Assembly: GCF_001619955.1 (NCBI RefSeq)
Contig: NZ_LQQO01000021.1
Span: 1 to 64,000 of the forward strand
DNA from: Sphingomonas hankookensis
GTDB taxonomy: Bacteria; Pseudomonadota; Alphaproteobacteria; Sphingomonadales; Sphingomonadaceae
DNA: 64,000 nt
Direction of reading: 5' to 3'
Part shown: piece after piece, positions 1 through 7,871 of the stretch
How positions within the stretch are numbered: the stretch's first letter is position 1
How the letters are laid out: the number at the start of each line of letters is the position of its first letter
Made by a program: the position numbers and the translations under genes
Notes under the pieces: model-generated
The model's input: only the letters and a program-made list of their open reading frames with translations
Databases searched by the model: none
What the model was told of the DNA's origin: nothing

Positions 1-5
1 GATAG

Positions 6-125
6 GGGGTCCTTTTTGGACGCCGATTGACACACGGCAAGCTCGATACCGTGCATATCGGACGGCGCAACATGGTTCGCATGTCCTCGCTTCGCCAGCT
101 AATCGGCGAACCCGCACAAGCATAA
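6..125 (+). CDS. C-terminal fragment of a small helix-turn-helix (excisionase-like) protein
   Basis: The reading frame ending at the TAA at 123-125 encodes a segment with the pattern KLDTVHIGRRNMVRMSSLR, which resembles the wing and final helix of MerR/excisionase-type DNA-binding domains (role: DNA binding, often controlling excision of an element). An in-frame stop at 3-5 means the frame opens only at base 6; a TTG at 27-29 is the only plausible internal start. It may be the remnant of a longer gene with a frameshift, or a very short gene. Position beside a primase gene of an integrated element fits an excisionase, but the recognition helix is not visible. Confidence 0.4.
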   Translation, partial: GVLFGRRLTHGKLDTVHIGRRNMVRMSSLRQLIGEPAQA

Positions 126-137
126 GTCAAAGAAAAA

Positions 138-158
138 GGCCGGAGCATTGCCCCGGCC
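138..158. terminator. Hairpin between HTH fragment and primase gene
   Basis: GGCCGG at 138-143 pairs with CCGGCC at 153-158. The hairpin is preceded by AAAAA at 133-137, so it looks like an intrinsic terminator when read on the minus strand; on the plus strand it lacks a T-run. Confidence 0.35.
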
Positions 159-210
159 ATAAATCATTGTTCCGGTGGATTGCAGCCACCAAAACTAAGG
201 TAACGAACGG

Positions 211-2301
211 ATGAATAATAGCGGATATGCCCTTAAAAATCAAGAGGGGCAGGCGAACAAGACGATGATCGCAGAAGGCTTGGAGCTTGTAGGGCTACCA
301 ATCCTGCTATGTGCGATCCATCCTGACACCGGAAACATAGCGGGGCGCTACTTTACGAGCGCAAACCGAAATGACGCCGTAGACTGGGCCTTTGAGAAAA
401 GCGAAGCTGGCTTTGGTGTTTACTGGCATCCGAACCTGACCCGGCCTGCATTGGCAACTAAGGCAAAGAAAAGCGATATCGTCCGTGCCCGGTTCGTGCA
501 TGCCGACTTAGACCCGCCAAAGGGTACGGGTGCATGGACGTTGGTCGAGCGCGCGGCGGTGCTTGAGGCTTTGGACGAGCTTCCATGCGCGCCATCGTTT
601 GTAGTGAGTAGCGGTGCCGGATTGCACGCGTACTGGCGGCTAGATGGCGAATGCGAAAACTTGTCGTCAATCGAAACGATTAATCAGGGTGTGCGTGACG
701 CGTTGGGGGCGGACGCCGGGACATGGAATATTGACCGTATCCTTCGTGTGCCTGGAACATGGAACCTGCCCAACGCGAAGAAACGTGAGAGCGGACGCCA
801 GCCCGCCCTGACGGAAATTGTGCGCGCCGACACCGGGGAGGTATTCGAGGCGCATCAGCTTGCCGCATCTTTCCCGCTACGTCCGCGCGGCGATACCGAA
901 ATACCTGAGCGCGACGTTGGAGCCGTACAGATCGCGGGGTTCGATCTTACGACGCTGGACGAACTCGGATTGACCGACAGCATCCTATCAAAAGCGGTGA
1001 CGCTACCCAAAGGCACAGACGGCAGTGGTGACACCTTGCATGCAGCTTGCGAGATGGTGCGGTGCGGATTCTCGGACACGCAAATTGCGGGCGTTCTTTT
1101 GAACCCAGCCAATCCGATCAGCACCCATTGCCTTAGCCAATCCGATCCACAGCGCGCCGCCCGTCGTGCAATTGCGAGAGCGCGGGCAGACGAGGGGATC
1201 GACCAAGGCGCGATGGCTTTTATCGGCGACTGGCCCGCCATGACGGCGAAGCTAGTCGAAAATTGGAACCGCAAGCATGCTGCACGCAAGCCGTTACAGG
1301 CTGCAAATGACGGGGTGCTGCGCACCGTGCCGGAGGGTGGATTGGTCGCCCGGAAAGGCATCACCGCACGCGACCTAATGCAGAAGGACTTTCCGCCCGT
1401 CACGTGGATTGTGCCCAATATCGCACCGGAGGGCCTAACGATTCTTGCTGGAGCACCGAAGGTCGGAAAGTCGTGGCTAGCGCTCGGCATTGCGGTGGCG
1501 GTTGCTGAAGGCACCGAAACACTTGGCGGGATCAAGTGCGATCGAGGGCGGGTGTTGTATTTAGCCCTTGAGGACAATCAGCGTCGCTTGGCTGGCCGAA
1601 TGAGGATGATGGGCAAAGCGCTTGGACCTGAGAAGCTCGACCTCATGACTGAGTGGCCGATGGTCGGCGAAGGGTGTGTCGAGGAAATGGAAATTTGGGC
1701 CGATAGCCACCCTGATGCGCGGCTCATTGTCGTAGACGTTTTCGCAAAGGTTAAATCATCCAAAGGTGGCTCTAAGCCGCAATATGAACTCGACTATAAG
1801 GACGTGTCCGCGCTCCAGCATTTCGCGATTGAGCGGGGGCTTGGCTTAATCTTGGTCCACCACACCCGCAAAATGGAGTCGGACGATCCGTTTGATTCCG
1901 TGAGTGGAACACGTGGCCTAACCGGCTCAGCAGATAGCACGATCGTTCTAACAAAGGGCTTCGGCAACGAGAACTCGGGCCTTTACGGTCGGGGCCGCGA
2001 TATCGAGGAATTCGAGAAAACGGTCTTGTTCGACCGGACCACATGCCAATGGCGCATCGCGGGCAACATCATCGCGCCAGCCGCCACGCCCGAACAGCAG
2101 GCGATATTGGACGTACTGAGCGACGCCGACGAACCTATGGCTGCCGGTGATATTGCGCGAGCCGTTGGCAAGTCGTCCTCGAATACCAGCCAATTGCTAA
2201 CCAAGCTAATCGAAGGCGGCAGAGTGGCGAAGGTAGCCTATGGGAAATTTGCCGTTGCTGCGCCTGGAAATCTCGCGTTTCTGCGTGAGCCGCAAGTTTA
2301 A
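211..2301 (+). CDS. Element-encoded primase-helicase (RepB-like primase + RecA-like ATPase)
   Basis: Probable replication protein of the integrated element, 696 residues. The N-terminal third resembles archaeo-eukaryotic/RepB-like primases: an acidic pair in FVHADLD (95-101), then SSGAGLHAYWRL and RILRVPGTWNLP, motifs typical of this fold. A RecA/DnaB-like ATPase domain follows with Walker A GAPKVGKS (414-421), Walker B ending at Asp509 (LIVVD) and a sensor-like LILVHHTRK. The last 70 residues look like a winged helix. ATG 211 is preceded by an AAGG ribosome-binding sequence. Satellite phages and genomic islands use such fusions to unwind and prime their own DNA. The family call is by motif; the exact subfamily is uncertain. 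Confidence 0.85.
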   Translation: MNNSGYALKNQEGQANKTMIAEGLELVGLPILLCAIHPDTGNIAGRYFTSANRNDAVDWAFEKSEAGFGVYWHPNLTRPALATKAKKSDIVRARFVHADLDPPKGTGAWTLVERAAVLEALDELPCAPSFVVSSGAGLHAYWRLDGECENLSSIETINQGVRDALGADAGTWNIDRILRVPGTWNLPNAKKRESGRQPALTEIVRADTGEVFEAHQLAASFPLRPRGDTEIPERDVGAVQIAGFDLTTLDELGLTDSILSKAVTLPKGTDGSGDTLHAACEMVRCGFSDTQIAGVLLNPANPISTHCLSQSDPQRAARRAIARARADEGIDQGAMAFIGDWPAMTAKLVENWNRKHAARKPLQAANDGVLRTVPEGGLVARKGITARDLMQKDFPPVTWIVPNIAPEGLTILAGAPKVGKSWLALGIAVAVAEGTETLGGIKCDRGRVLYLALEDNQRRLAGRMRMMGKALGPEKLDLMTEWPMVGEGCVEEMEIWADSHPDARLIVVDVFAKVKSSKGGSKPQYELDYKDVSALQHFAIERGLGLILVHHTRKMESDDPFDSVSGTRGLTGSADSTIVLTKGFGNENSGLYGRGRDIEEFEKTVLFDRTTCQWRIAGNIIAPAATPEQQAILDVLSDADEPMAAGDIARAVGKSSSNTSQLLTKLIEGGRVAKVAYGKFAVAAPGNLAFLREPQV

Positions 2302-2337
2302 GTATGGCTGCCAATATATCAATGAAACTAATGAACT

Positions 2338-2374
2338 CGATTAAACTAAAGTCCGCCCATGGCCAGTTTAATCG
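2338..2374. repeat. Inverted repeat in the non-coding region after the primase gene
   Basis: CGATTAAACT (2338-2347) is perfectly repeated inverted as AGTTTAATCG (2365-2374), 17 nt apart. It is followed by short AT-rich direct repeats (TTTCAGTGATTTCAGTGGTTT, split here as TTTCAGTG/ATTTCAGTG) and a CTTAAACTGA. The 391-bp stretch 2302-2692 has no convincing gene. A replication origin or an operator for the element are both possible; neither is shown. Confidence 0.5.
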
Positions 2375-2634
2375 GTTTCAGTGATTTCAGTGGTTTGCAC
2401 TTAAACTGACCCTCTTACCCCGACCGCTGCCGCCGTAGGGCAAAGGCCAATAGCTGGCTCCCCGCTTGTAAGTCACTAAGGATACGAGATAATCTAAAGT
2501 GTCGAGCATCCGCAGGGGGCACGGGGTATCTTGAGGGCATCACCCGTGCGAACCCAGCCGAGCGGAAAGCTAGAAGTGTTGCAGATTAGCAACTCCGCTA
2601 TGAATCTGCTCAATAAGTATTGACTTCCTGCCCT

Positions 2635-2662
2635 TTGCAACAATTGCCAATCAAGCTATTCT
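2635..2662 (+). promoter_or_regulatory. Candidate promoter for the small-gene operon
   Basis: TTGCAA (2635-2640) and TATTCT (2657-2662) are separated by 16 nt and lie 30 nt before the GTG start at 2693. A GAAAGG ribosome-binding sequence is at 2677-2682. Matches to consensus are moderate. Confidence 0.35.
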
Positions 2663-2692
2663 GACCATAAGTGAACGAAAGGTCGGAATAAA

Positions 2693-3094
2693 GTGCAGTA
2701 CGTTGATAGTTTAGGTCGTTTCTGTTCTAAATTTGATGCCTATAAAAATGGCATTCTGAAAGACGGCTATTCGGTCAGGGTTCCGATGATGCTTTCCGAT
2801 AGTGGAGGCGCACTTAACTTTGCCGATGCCGAGCGGGCATTTGCAGATAGCGCCGAGGGGCAGCGAACTGTCGCTTATGCCCGCCACCTTCACGACATTC
2901 GCGAACGCTCGCACGGGGCACTGGCCCGCCCGTTCACCGATGCCGACGCACTGGCCGCAATTCGCTGTGCGATGGCAGGCCGCGCCTCGGCGACCGAACA
3001 GCGGACCAATGATGCCGCTGCCAGCCGGGCAGCCGATTACCGCGAAGGCGCGCGAGCCGCTTGGGTCGACAACTATTACAACAAGGGCAATTGA
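2693..3094 (+). CDS. Hypothetical element protein (133 aa)
   Basis: Not recognised. It starts with GTG at 2693 behind a GAAAGG sequence, and codes for a mixed hydrophilic protein rich in Ala, Arg and Asp with no signal peptide, membrane segment or obvious motif. It is the first gene of a co-directional chain running to about 5119, with the next gene beginning 2 bp downstream, so translation is probably coupled. Context suggests a function in the integrated element rather than in host metabolism. Confidence 0.6.
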   Translation: MQYVDSLGRFCSKFDAYKNGILKDGYSVRVPMMLSDSGGALNFADAERAFADSAEGQRTVAYARHLHDIRERSHGALARPFTDADALAAIRCAMAGRASATEQRTNDAAASRAADYREGARAAWVDNYYNKGN

Positions 3095-3096
3095 CC

Positions 3097-3714
3097 ATGA
3101 CCGACACAATCGAGAAGGCCCAAGGCTATGCCCGCAACGGCGGTACGGCTGCTGACGGGCTGGCGATCATGACCGATCTGACTGCGCTACTATTGGGTAT
3201 CGAAGCCGATCGGGAAACCTGCCGAGTGGCAGCGCTAGACCCGTTCACCAGCCCCACGGACGCTAGTACCGCAAACAGCAAGGTGGGCGCACTGACGCTT
3301 GAAGCGCGGCGGCTGGAAGCGTTGACCGGGCTTGTTGCCGAAGTGGTAAAGGCGGCAGAGAAGAAAGAAGCCAAGGACGCTTGCGCGAAGGCATACAGCG
3401 CCGCCAAGCGCGAATGCGACACGCTGACCACTTGGGCGCGCGAACGCTATCCGGAAATCGTTGCGGAGCTGACGGCATATGCCGCCCGCCTCCGGGCAAA
3501 CAACCGGGCCTTGGATGCCGTCAACAGTGCCTTGCCGGAAGGGCGTGAGCGGCTCGCATACGCCGAAACGACGGCACGCGGCTGGAACCCGGCACAGGTG
3601 TATGACCGGGCTATCATCGACATGAAGCTTCCCCACGGTACAGACGTTAAGGCGCTGGCATGGCCACCCGCGCCGGTGAACTTCGCGGCGGAACTGATGA
3701 AGGCGGCGGGCTAA
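3097..3714 (+). CDS. Hypothetical element protein, helical (205 aa)
   Basis: Not recognised. ATG 3097 is chosen because it sits 2 bp after the preceding stop and has AAGG upstream (3083-3086); a TTG 36 bp earlier in frame is less likely. The sequence is Ala/Glu/Lys-rich between residues about 70 and 160 and is probably largely alpha-helical, with no membrane segment. The stop overlaps a following ATG (TAATG), continuing the coupled arrangement. Confidence 0.65.
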   Translation: MTDTIEKAQGYARNGGTAADGLAIMTDLTALLLGIEADRETCRVAALDPFTSPTDASTANSKVGALTLEARRLEALTGLVAEVVKAAEKKEAKDACAKAYSAAKRECDTLTTWARERYPEIVAELTAYAARLRANNRALDAVNSALPEGRERLAYAETTARGWNPAQVYDRAIIDMKLPHGTDVKALAWPPAPVNFAAELMKAAG

Positions 3715-3770
3715 TGCCTGTCGCCGCGTATCAGCGCGAGATTAACGCGGTGGGCGGTTGGCATGTGTAA
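3714..3770 (+). CDS. Possible 18-codon ORF in the element operon
   Basis: ATG 3714-3716 overlaps the preceding stop by one base and an 18-residue peptide (MPVAAYQREINAVGGWHV) follows, ending at 3770 inside the start of the next small gene. The overlap pattern matches its neighbours, but such a short frame may be chance; it may serve only to couple translation. Confidence 0.3.
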   Translation: MPVAAYQREINAVGGWHV

Positions 3771-3882
3771 CCAACCCCAACCCGCCGCTGCTGCCTCGCT
3801 CAGCTTCTTGTTAGGCGCGCTGCTGTCGCTGGCATTCGTTGTCAGCCTGCTTGCGCCGCATATCGCGTTGGTGACGCCATGA
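3763..3882 (+). CDS. Small membrane protein (39 aa)
   Basis: ATG 3763 opens a 39-residue frame that ends TGA 3880-3882, overlapping the ATG of the next gene (ATGA). After a short polar N-terminus with a Cys, residues about 13-31 form one hydrophobic segment (SFLLGALLSLAFVVSLLA), so a single-pass inner-membrane peptide is likely. The tight overlaps at both ends support it being translated. The function is unknown; holin-like or accessory roles are speculation. Confidence 0.6.
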   Translation: MCNQPQPAAAASLSFLLGALLSLAFVVSLLAPHIALVTP

Positions 3883-4319
3883 AGGCAGATGCCCCTACGC
3901 CCGCACAGAAGCCCCGTGGACGCCCGTTCAAGCCGGGTAACCCCGGACGCCAGCCGGGTTCGCGCAATGCTGCCACGAAGGCCGCTGAGGCGCTCTTGGA
4001 AGGCGAGGCCGAAGTTTTGACGCGCAAGGCAATCGAACAGGCCAAGGCGGGCGATATGACGGCCCTGAAGCTCTGCTTGGACAGGTTGGTGCCGGTTCGC
4101 CGCGAGCGGACAATCAGCTTTGATATGCCCAAGGTTGCCGGTGCCGCCGATCATCCCGGCGCGCTGCTAGCTATGCTGGAGGCCGTTGCGGCAGGCGACC
4201 TGACACCGGGCGAGGCGCAAGCGCTGGCGGGCATTTTGAAGGAACATCGCGCGGCCATCGAAACCGCCGAACTGGCCAGCCGCCTGGATGCACTAGAGGA
4301 AAGGATTTCGAGCACGTGA
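3879..4319 (+). CDS. DUF5681-like protein
   Basis: The N-terminus carries a glycine/arginine-rich block GRPFKPGNPGRQPGSRNAA (residues about 13-31), matching the DUF5681 signature (KPG.SGNP.GRP.GS) common in phage and island proteins near packaging or mobilisation genes. The remaining ~110 residues are helical, ending in a Leu/Glu-rich stretch. The gene overlaps both neighbours by 4 bp (ATGA at its start, GTGA at its end). Its molecular role is unknown. Confidence 0.65.
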   Translation: MKADAPTPAQKPRGRPFKPGNPGRQPGSRNAATKAAEALLEGEAEVLTRKAIEQAKAGDMTALKLCLDRLVPVRRERTISFDMPKVAGAADHPGALLAMLEAVAAGDLTPGEAQALAGILKEHRAAIETAELASRLDALEERISST

Positions 4320-4462
4320 CCGGCAACACCATGAAGGCGCGGATTGCGAGGATTGAGGCGGTACGCCCCAATAGCGCCGACCGCATCACGCGCATCGTCC
4401 GTACTGTCATCAACCCCGATGGCACCCCTACGGGCGAAGTCATCGTGCGGGCGGTGCCGTGA
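4316..4462 (+). CDS. Hypothetical small protein (48 aa)
   Basis: GTG 4316 overlaps the preceding stop (GTGA) and a 48-residue frame ends TGA 4460-4462. The C-terminal half, with RIVRTVINPDGTPTGEVIVR, has the alternating pattern of a beta hairpin. An internal ATG at 4331 is an alternative start. No family recognised. Confidence 0.5.
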   Translation: MTGNTMKARIARIEAVRPNSADRITRIVRTVINPDGTPTGEVIVRAVP

Positions 4463-4680
4463 TGACCCTAACCGTTCGACAGCGCACCCGCCTTGCTACG
4501 TTGGAAGCGAAAGCACCGCTGCCTCCGCTCCCCTACGATTTGAACTGCCTCACCGATGACGAGCTAATCGTGCTGGCGACGTTGCGCTACGATACGGACG
4601 GCGAAGCGATCGTGCCGCCCGAACTATCGGATGAGGTTGCGCGAATTATGGCGAAGGCCGAGGCGGGCGCAAATGGCTAA
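4462..4680 (+). CDS. Hypothetical small protein (72 aa)
   Basis: ATG 4462 overlaps the previous stop (TGATG). The product is an acidic, probably helical protein with a conserved-looking LTDDELIVLATLRY segment near its middle. It overlaps the following gene by 8 bp. No family recognised; position suggests an element gene co-translated with its neighbours. Confidence 0.55.
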   Translation: MTLTVRQRTRLATLEAKAPLPPLPYDLNCLTDDELIVLATLRYDTDGEAIVPPELSDEVARIMAKAEAGANG

Positions 4681-4888
4681 GCGCACTGGCTTGCGAGCCA
4701 TCCTCACCGATGCCGAAATTGTCGCGCTGGCAATCGAAGCTTGCACGAACGACGTTCTAACGCCCGCACAGGCTGCCTTGGCCGATCGCGCCGACGCCAA
4801 GCTTCGGGCTAGCGAATACCGAGTTGAGAAGCGGCTGGCGCGTCCGTGCTGCTGTCAAAGTTTGGCTGCTGGGTCGCCCCTTGCCTAG
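4673..4888 (+). CDS. Hypothetical small protein (71 aa)
   Basis: ATG 4673 overlaps the end of the preceding gene by 8 bp. The protein begins MAKRTGLRAILTDAEIVALA and ends with a Cys-rich segment (RPCCCQS). No domain is recognised. It is the last gene before a strong hairpin at 4895-4928, so it probably closes the main transcription unit. Confidence 0.5.
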   Translation: MAKRTGLRAILTDAEIVALAIEACTNDVLTPAQAALADRADAKLRASEYRVEKRLARPCCCQSLAAGSPLA

Positions 4889-4894
4889 CAGTCA

Positions 4895-4928
4895 GCCGGG
4901 CGGGCGTTGCTCCTTGCGTCCGCCCGGC
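4895..4928 (+). terminator. Strong GC hairpin after the small-gene operon
   Basis: GCCGGGCGG (4895-4903) pairs perfectly with CCGCCCGGC (4920-4928). No T-run follows, so it may act as a pause or processing site rather than an intrinsic terminator. Confidence 0.4.
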
Positions 4929-4948
4929 AATAACCACAGGATTCAGTG

Positions 4949-5119
4949 ATGAGCAACGCTAAAACACACCCGACCGATCGCGAAAATAAGCTCAATATAT
5001 CAAAACGAATGATCGAAGAAGGAGCCAAAATCATCCGAGCTTACGATTCGCGATATGAAGACGAAGCGAGTCTTGCTGAAGCCGTATATGTGACCATGCT
5101 TCAAGTGCGCATTAGCTGA
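4949..5119 (+). CDS. Hypothetical small protein (56 aa)
   Basis: ATG 4949 opens a 56-residue frame ending TGA 5117-5119, with A/T-richer codon use than the genes upstream. The sequence is charged and probably helical (KRMIEEGAKIIRAYDSRYED). It runs convergently into the minus-strand MltR/HEPN-like gene and overlaps its 3' end by 19 bp. No family recognised. Confidence 0.5.
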   Translation: MSNAKTHPTDRENKLNISKRMIEEGAKIIRAYDSRYEDEASLAEAVYVTMLQVRIS

Positions 5120-5697
5120 ACGCTACTAGCCCCTTTTATTGCGTCGCCCCTTCCATCATCCTCCGTTAATAGAAATAGTGAGTATTGAAAACATGACTGG
5201 AGGTAAACCTCCCGGGCATCGCTAGGATCAACGCCCATTTCTGGCCATCGTTGTGGTAAACTTATCTGACTACAAGCATTGCGTATCTCTTCCCGATCAA
5301 AATCTATTTTGATTCGAGTGTGAGCAAAGGCGTTCCTAATGCGACGGATTGAAGATAGATCGTCTCTGGTATCTTTTCCGATAATTCCTAACGAGTAGGC
5401 TATGCGGATAGATGCATCGAAACTTGAAAGCGGTGCTCCGTTTCCTTCGAACAACTGATCTAGGACGTCAGTGTCCTCCCGTGGGAACCGCTTTAGGGAA
5501 GCGAAAACCAGCGCCTGCTCAACAACCGAACTGGCGATGATAGCGTGCGCCCGGTCCTCCTTCGGGTCGCGCGAGCCAACGGTCTTGAGAATGCCCCAAG
5601 GGAAAATATCGGCGACGGAATGATTAGGCGTGACATGATCCTGTGAGAGGCGTTTCAGGCCTTCCCAAGCCGCTTTGCGGCTAACGGTACTCGTCAT
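5101..5697 (-). CDS. MltR-family / HEPN-like protein
   Basis: A 198-residue protein with the layout of the MltR (mannitol-repressor-like) family: a [16 protein letters not shown] helix (48-63), [20 protein letters not shown] (88-107), then RRIRNAFAH (118-126). The R121-x4-H126 spacing matches the Rx4-6H signature of HEPN RNases; other characterised MltR-annotated proteins regulate mannitol genes. No mannitol genes are nearby. The gene is A/T-richer than the core chromosome and sits between the element and tRNA-Arg, where cargo such as defence or toxin genes commonly lies. No antitoxin is obvious, although the convergent 56-residue ORF overlaps it. Regulator and RNase are both open possibilities. 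Confidence 0.65.
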   Translation of the reverse strand: MTSTVSRKAAWEGLKRLSQDHVTPNHSVADIFPWGILKTVGSRDPKEDRAHAIIASSVVEQALVFASLKRFPREDTDVLDQLFEGNGAPLSSFDASIRIAYSLGIIGKDTRDDLSSIRRIRNAFAHTRIKIDFDREEIRNACSQISLPQRWPEMGVDPSDAREVYLQSCFQYSLFLLTEDDGRGDAIKGASSVQLMRT

Positions 5698-5833
5698 TCC
5701 ATGAAACCTTTAAGTGGCTTGGTCTGTCCGGGGCAGCCTATGATAGATGACTCCATCGCTGCAACAGGCGTGCCCCCGTTATGCCCGGCGCACAATCTGC
5801 GCGGACATGCTACCGCTAACCTATTGAGAAGGT

Positions 5834-5910
<77 letters not shown>

Positions 5911-5962
5911 TTGGCCGTGGAGGCACGCGCCTAGCAAAGGTCGCGCGGCATTGCCAGCCGTT

Positions 5963-6625
5963 TCAGTCGGTCGCGACCGCCTTTTGCTTCGGCGCGGGCG
6001 TTTTGGGCTTGAACGCGCACAGGTCGGCGACCGGACAGCGCCAGCATTCGGGGCGGCGCGCCTTGCAGATATAGCGGCCGTGCAGGATCAGCCAATGATG
6101 CGCGTGCAGGCGAAAGGGCTGCGGCACGACCCGTTCCAGCACCGATTCGACCGCGTTCGGCGTCTTGCCGCGCGCCAGGCCGGTGCGGTTGCCGACGCGG
6201 AAGATATGGGTGTCGACCGCAAAGGTTTCCGCACCGAACGCGACGTTCATCACGACATTGGCGGTCTTGCGCCCGACGCCGGGCAGTTTTTCCAGCGCGG
6301 CACGGTCGTTCGGCACCTGCCCGCCATGGTCGGCGATCAGCGCTTCGGACAGGGCGATGACGTTCTTCGCCTTGGTATTGAACAGGCCGATGGTGCGGAT
6401 GTGGTGCTTCAGGCCGTCGAGACCGAGCGCGACCATCTTTTCGGGCGTGTCGACGGTGGCGAACAACGCGCGCGTCGCCTTGTTCACGCCGGCATCGGTC
6501 GCCTGCGCCGACAGCACGACCGCGACCAGCAGCGTATAGTCGTTGACCGATTCAAGTTCGGTTTCGGGGTGCGGATTGTCCTCCGCCAGCCGCCGGAAAA
6601 ACTCGAAGATGTCGGCCTTCTTCAA
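5963..6625 (-). CDS. nth: Endonuclease III (DNA glycosylase/AP lyase)
   Basis: Base-excision repair enzyme removing oxidised pyrimidines and cleaving AP sites. The helix-hairpin-helix LPGVGRKTAN holds the catalytic lysine and VDTHIFRV the catalytic aspartate; the C-terminus has the [4Fe-4S] loop C-x6-C-x2-C-x5-C (CKARRPECWRCPVADLC). TTG 6623-6625 is chosen as start because it overlaps the dapB stop (TTGA) and gives about 220 residues, close to the family's usual length; upstream sequence does not look like Nth. Co-transcribed with dapB. Confidence 0.93.
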   Translation of the reverse strand: MKKADIFEFFRRLAEDNPHPETELESVNDYTLLVAVVLSAQATDAGVNKATRALFATVDTPEKMVALGLDGLKHHIRTIGLFNTKAKNVIALSEALIADHGGQVPNDRAALEKLPGVGRKTANVVMNVAFGAETFAVDTHIFRVGNRTGLARGKTPNAVESVLERVVPQPFRLHAHHWLILHGRYICKARRPECWRCPVADLCAFKPKTPAPKQKAVATD

Positions 6626-7350
6626 ACGCCCAGCACCGCGTCCATCGTGTAGCGGCCGGCAGGCGCGCTCGCCAGCCACAGTCCGGCGCGCACCGCGCCG
6701 CGGGCGAACAGCGCGCGGTCGTCGGCGCGGTGGCCGAGCTCGATCCGCTCGCCCTCGCCCGCGAACACGACCTGATGGTCGCCGACGATGGTGCCACCGC
6801 GCAGCGAGGCGAAGCCGATGGTGCCGCCGGCACGCGCACCGACCAGCCCGGCGCGACCGATCACGCCGCTGTCGGACAGGGTGGTGCCCATGCCTTCGGC
6901 CGCCGCGTCGCCCAGCATGAGCGCGGTGCCCGACGGTGCATCGACCTTCAGCCGATGGTGGCTCTCGACGATCTCGATATCCCAGTCGGGACCCAGCCGC
7001 CGCGCGGCGTCGCGCACCAGCCGCGACAGGAGCGCGATGCCGAGCGAGGTGTTGCCGGTCTGGAGCACGGCGATCTCGGCGGCGGCCTCGTCGATCATCG
7101 CATGGTGGCGGTCGTTCAGGCCGGTGGTGCCGATGACGATCGGCGTCCCCGCTCCGCGCGCCGCGGCGAGGTTGGCGGCAAGCGCGCTGGGCGAGGAGAA
7201 ATCGACCAGCACGTCGGCTCGCCCGGCCAGTTCGACCGGATCACCGCCCTGGTCGACCCCGCCCGCCAGCGTTTCGCCGACGCGCTCGATCTCCTGCGCG
7301 ATCGCGCGCCCCATCCGGCCCTGCCATCCGAAGATACCGATGCTGGTCAC
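6622..7350 (-). CDS. dapB: 4-hydroxy-tetrahydrodipicolinate reductase
   Basis: NAD(P)H-dependent reductase of the diaminopimelate/lysine pathway. It has the N-terminal dinucleotide-binding GWQGRMGRA, the VDFSSPSA and GTTGLN segments, and the catalytic ESHHRLKVDAPSGTA. At 242 residues it is typical. It is upstream of nth and overlaps it by 4 bp, implying one transcript. Confidence 0.95.
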   Translation of the reverse strand: MTSIGIFGWQGRMGRAIAQEIERVGETLAGGVDQGGDPVELAGRADVLVDFSSPSALAANLAAARGAGTPIVIGTTGLNDRHHAMIDEAAAEIAVLQTGNTSLGIALLSRLVRDAARRLGPDWDIEIVESHHRLKVDAPSGTALMLGDAAAEGMGTTLSDSGVIGRAGLVGARAGGTIGFASLRGGTIVGDHQVVFAGEGERIELGHRADDRALFARGAVRAGLWLASAPAGRYTMDAVLGV

Positions 7351-7462
7351 TGGTTCAAAGTCCGCCCGTTGCGCGCGGCCGCCCGACGCGACCCCGGCCT
7401 GGCCGGTCCATGGCCCCGGCGGCGGGGATGTGCAAGCGATTGTCGCCTGCTGCCGCGGCGGT

Positions 7463-7822
7463 TCAGCCCGTGACCGACGCTATCGGGGCTTCGGCATATT
7501 TGGGATCGTTCGGGTCGAATTCCGCCTGCGGTTCGAACGTGCGCGAGGTCAGCGCGACATTGCCGAGGCCGAGCAGCTTGAACGTGCCGATCTTGAAGAT
7601 CTTGGGCGGGCTGCCCGCGCGCTCGACGGTGACGGCATCGACATGCAGGTCGCCATGCTTGGTCCACAGCATGTGCGGCGCCAGGATCATGTCCATGTTG
7701 TTGTAGCGGACCGACAGGCAGATCTTCTGCATCAGCGCAAAGCGGATGATGTCGCTGAGCGAGGCGCGCAGCTCTTCCGTTGCGGTATCGGTCGTGGACT
7801 CGGGAACGACGTCGTTGTGCAT
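7463..7822 (-). CDS. Small WYL-like domain protein (119 aa)
   Basis: The central part, VRYNNMDMILAPHMLWTK followed by GDLHVDAVTVER and IFKIGTFKLLGL, has the strand order and spacing of a WYL-type ligand-binding domain, but without an attached HTH. Stand-alone WYL-like proteins are thought to sense nucleotides or other ligands; no such function is shown here. It ends with an Asp/Pro-rich tail. The assignment is by pattern only and a generic conserved hypothetical is the fallback. Confidence 0.5.
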   Translation of the reverse strand: MHNDVVPESTTDTATEELRASLSDIIRFALMQKICLSVRYNNMDMILAPHMLWTKHGDLHVDAVTVERAGSPPKIFKIGTFKLLGLGNVALTSRTFEPQAEFDPNDPKYAEAPIASVTG

Positions 7823-7871
7823 CGCAGCAATATGTAACGCTTGCGACCGGCATCAGCAAGGGGGAGCGGTA

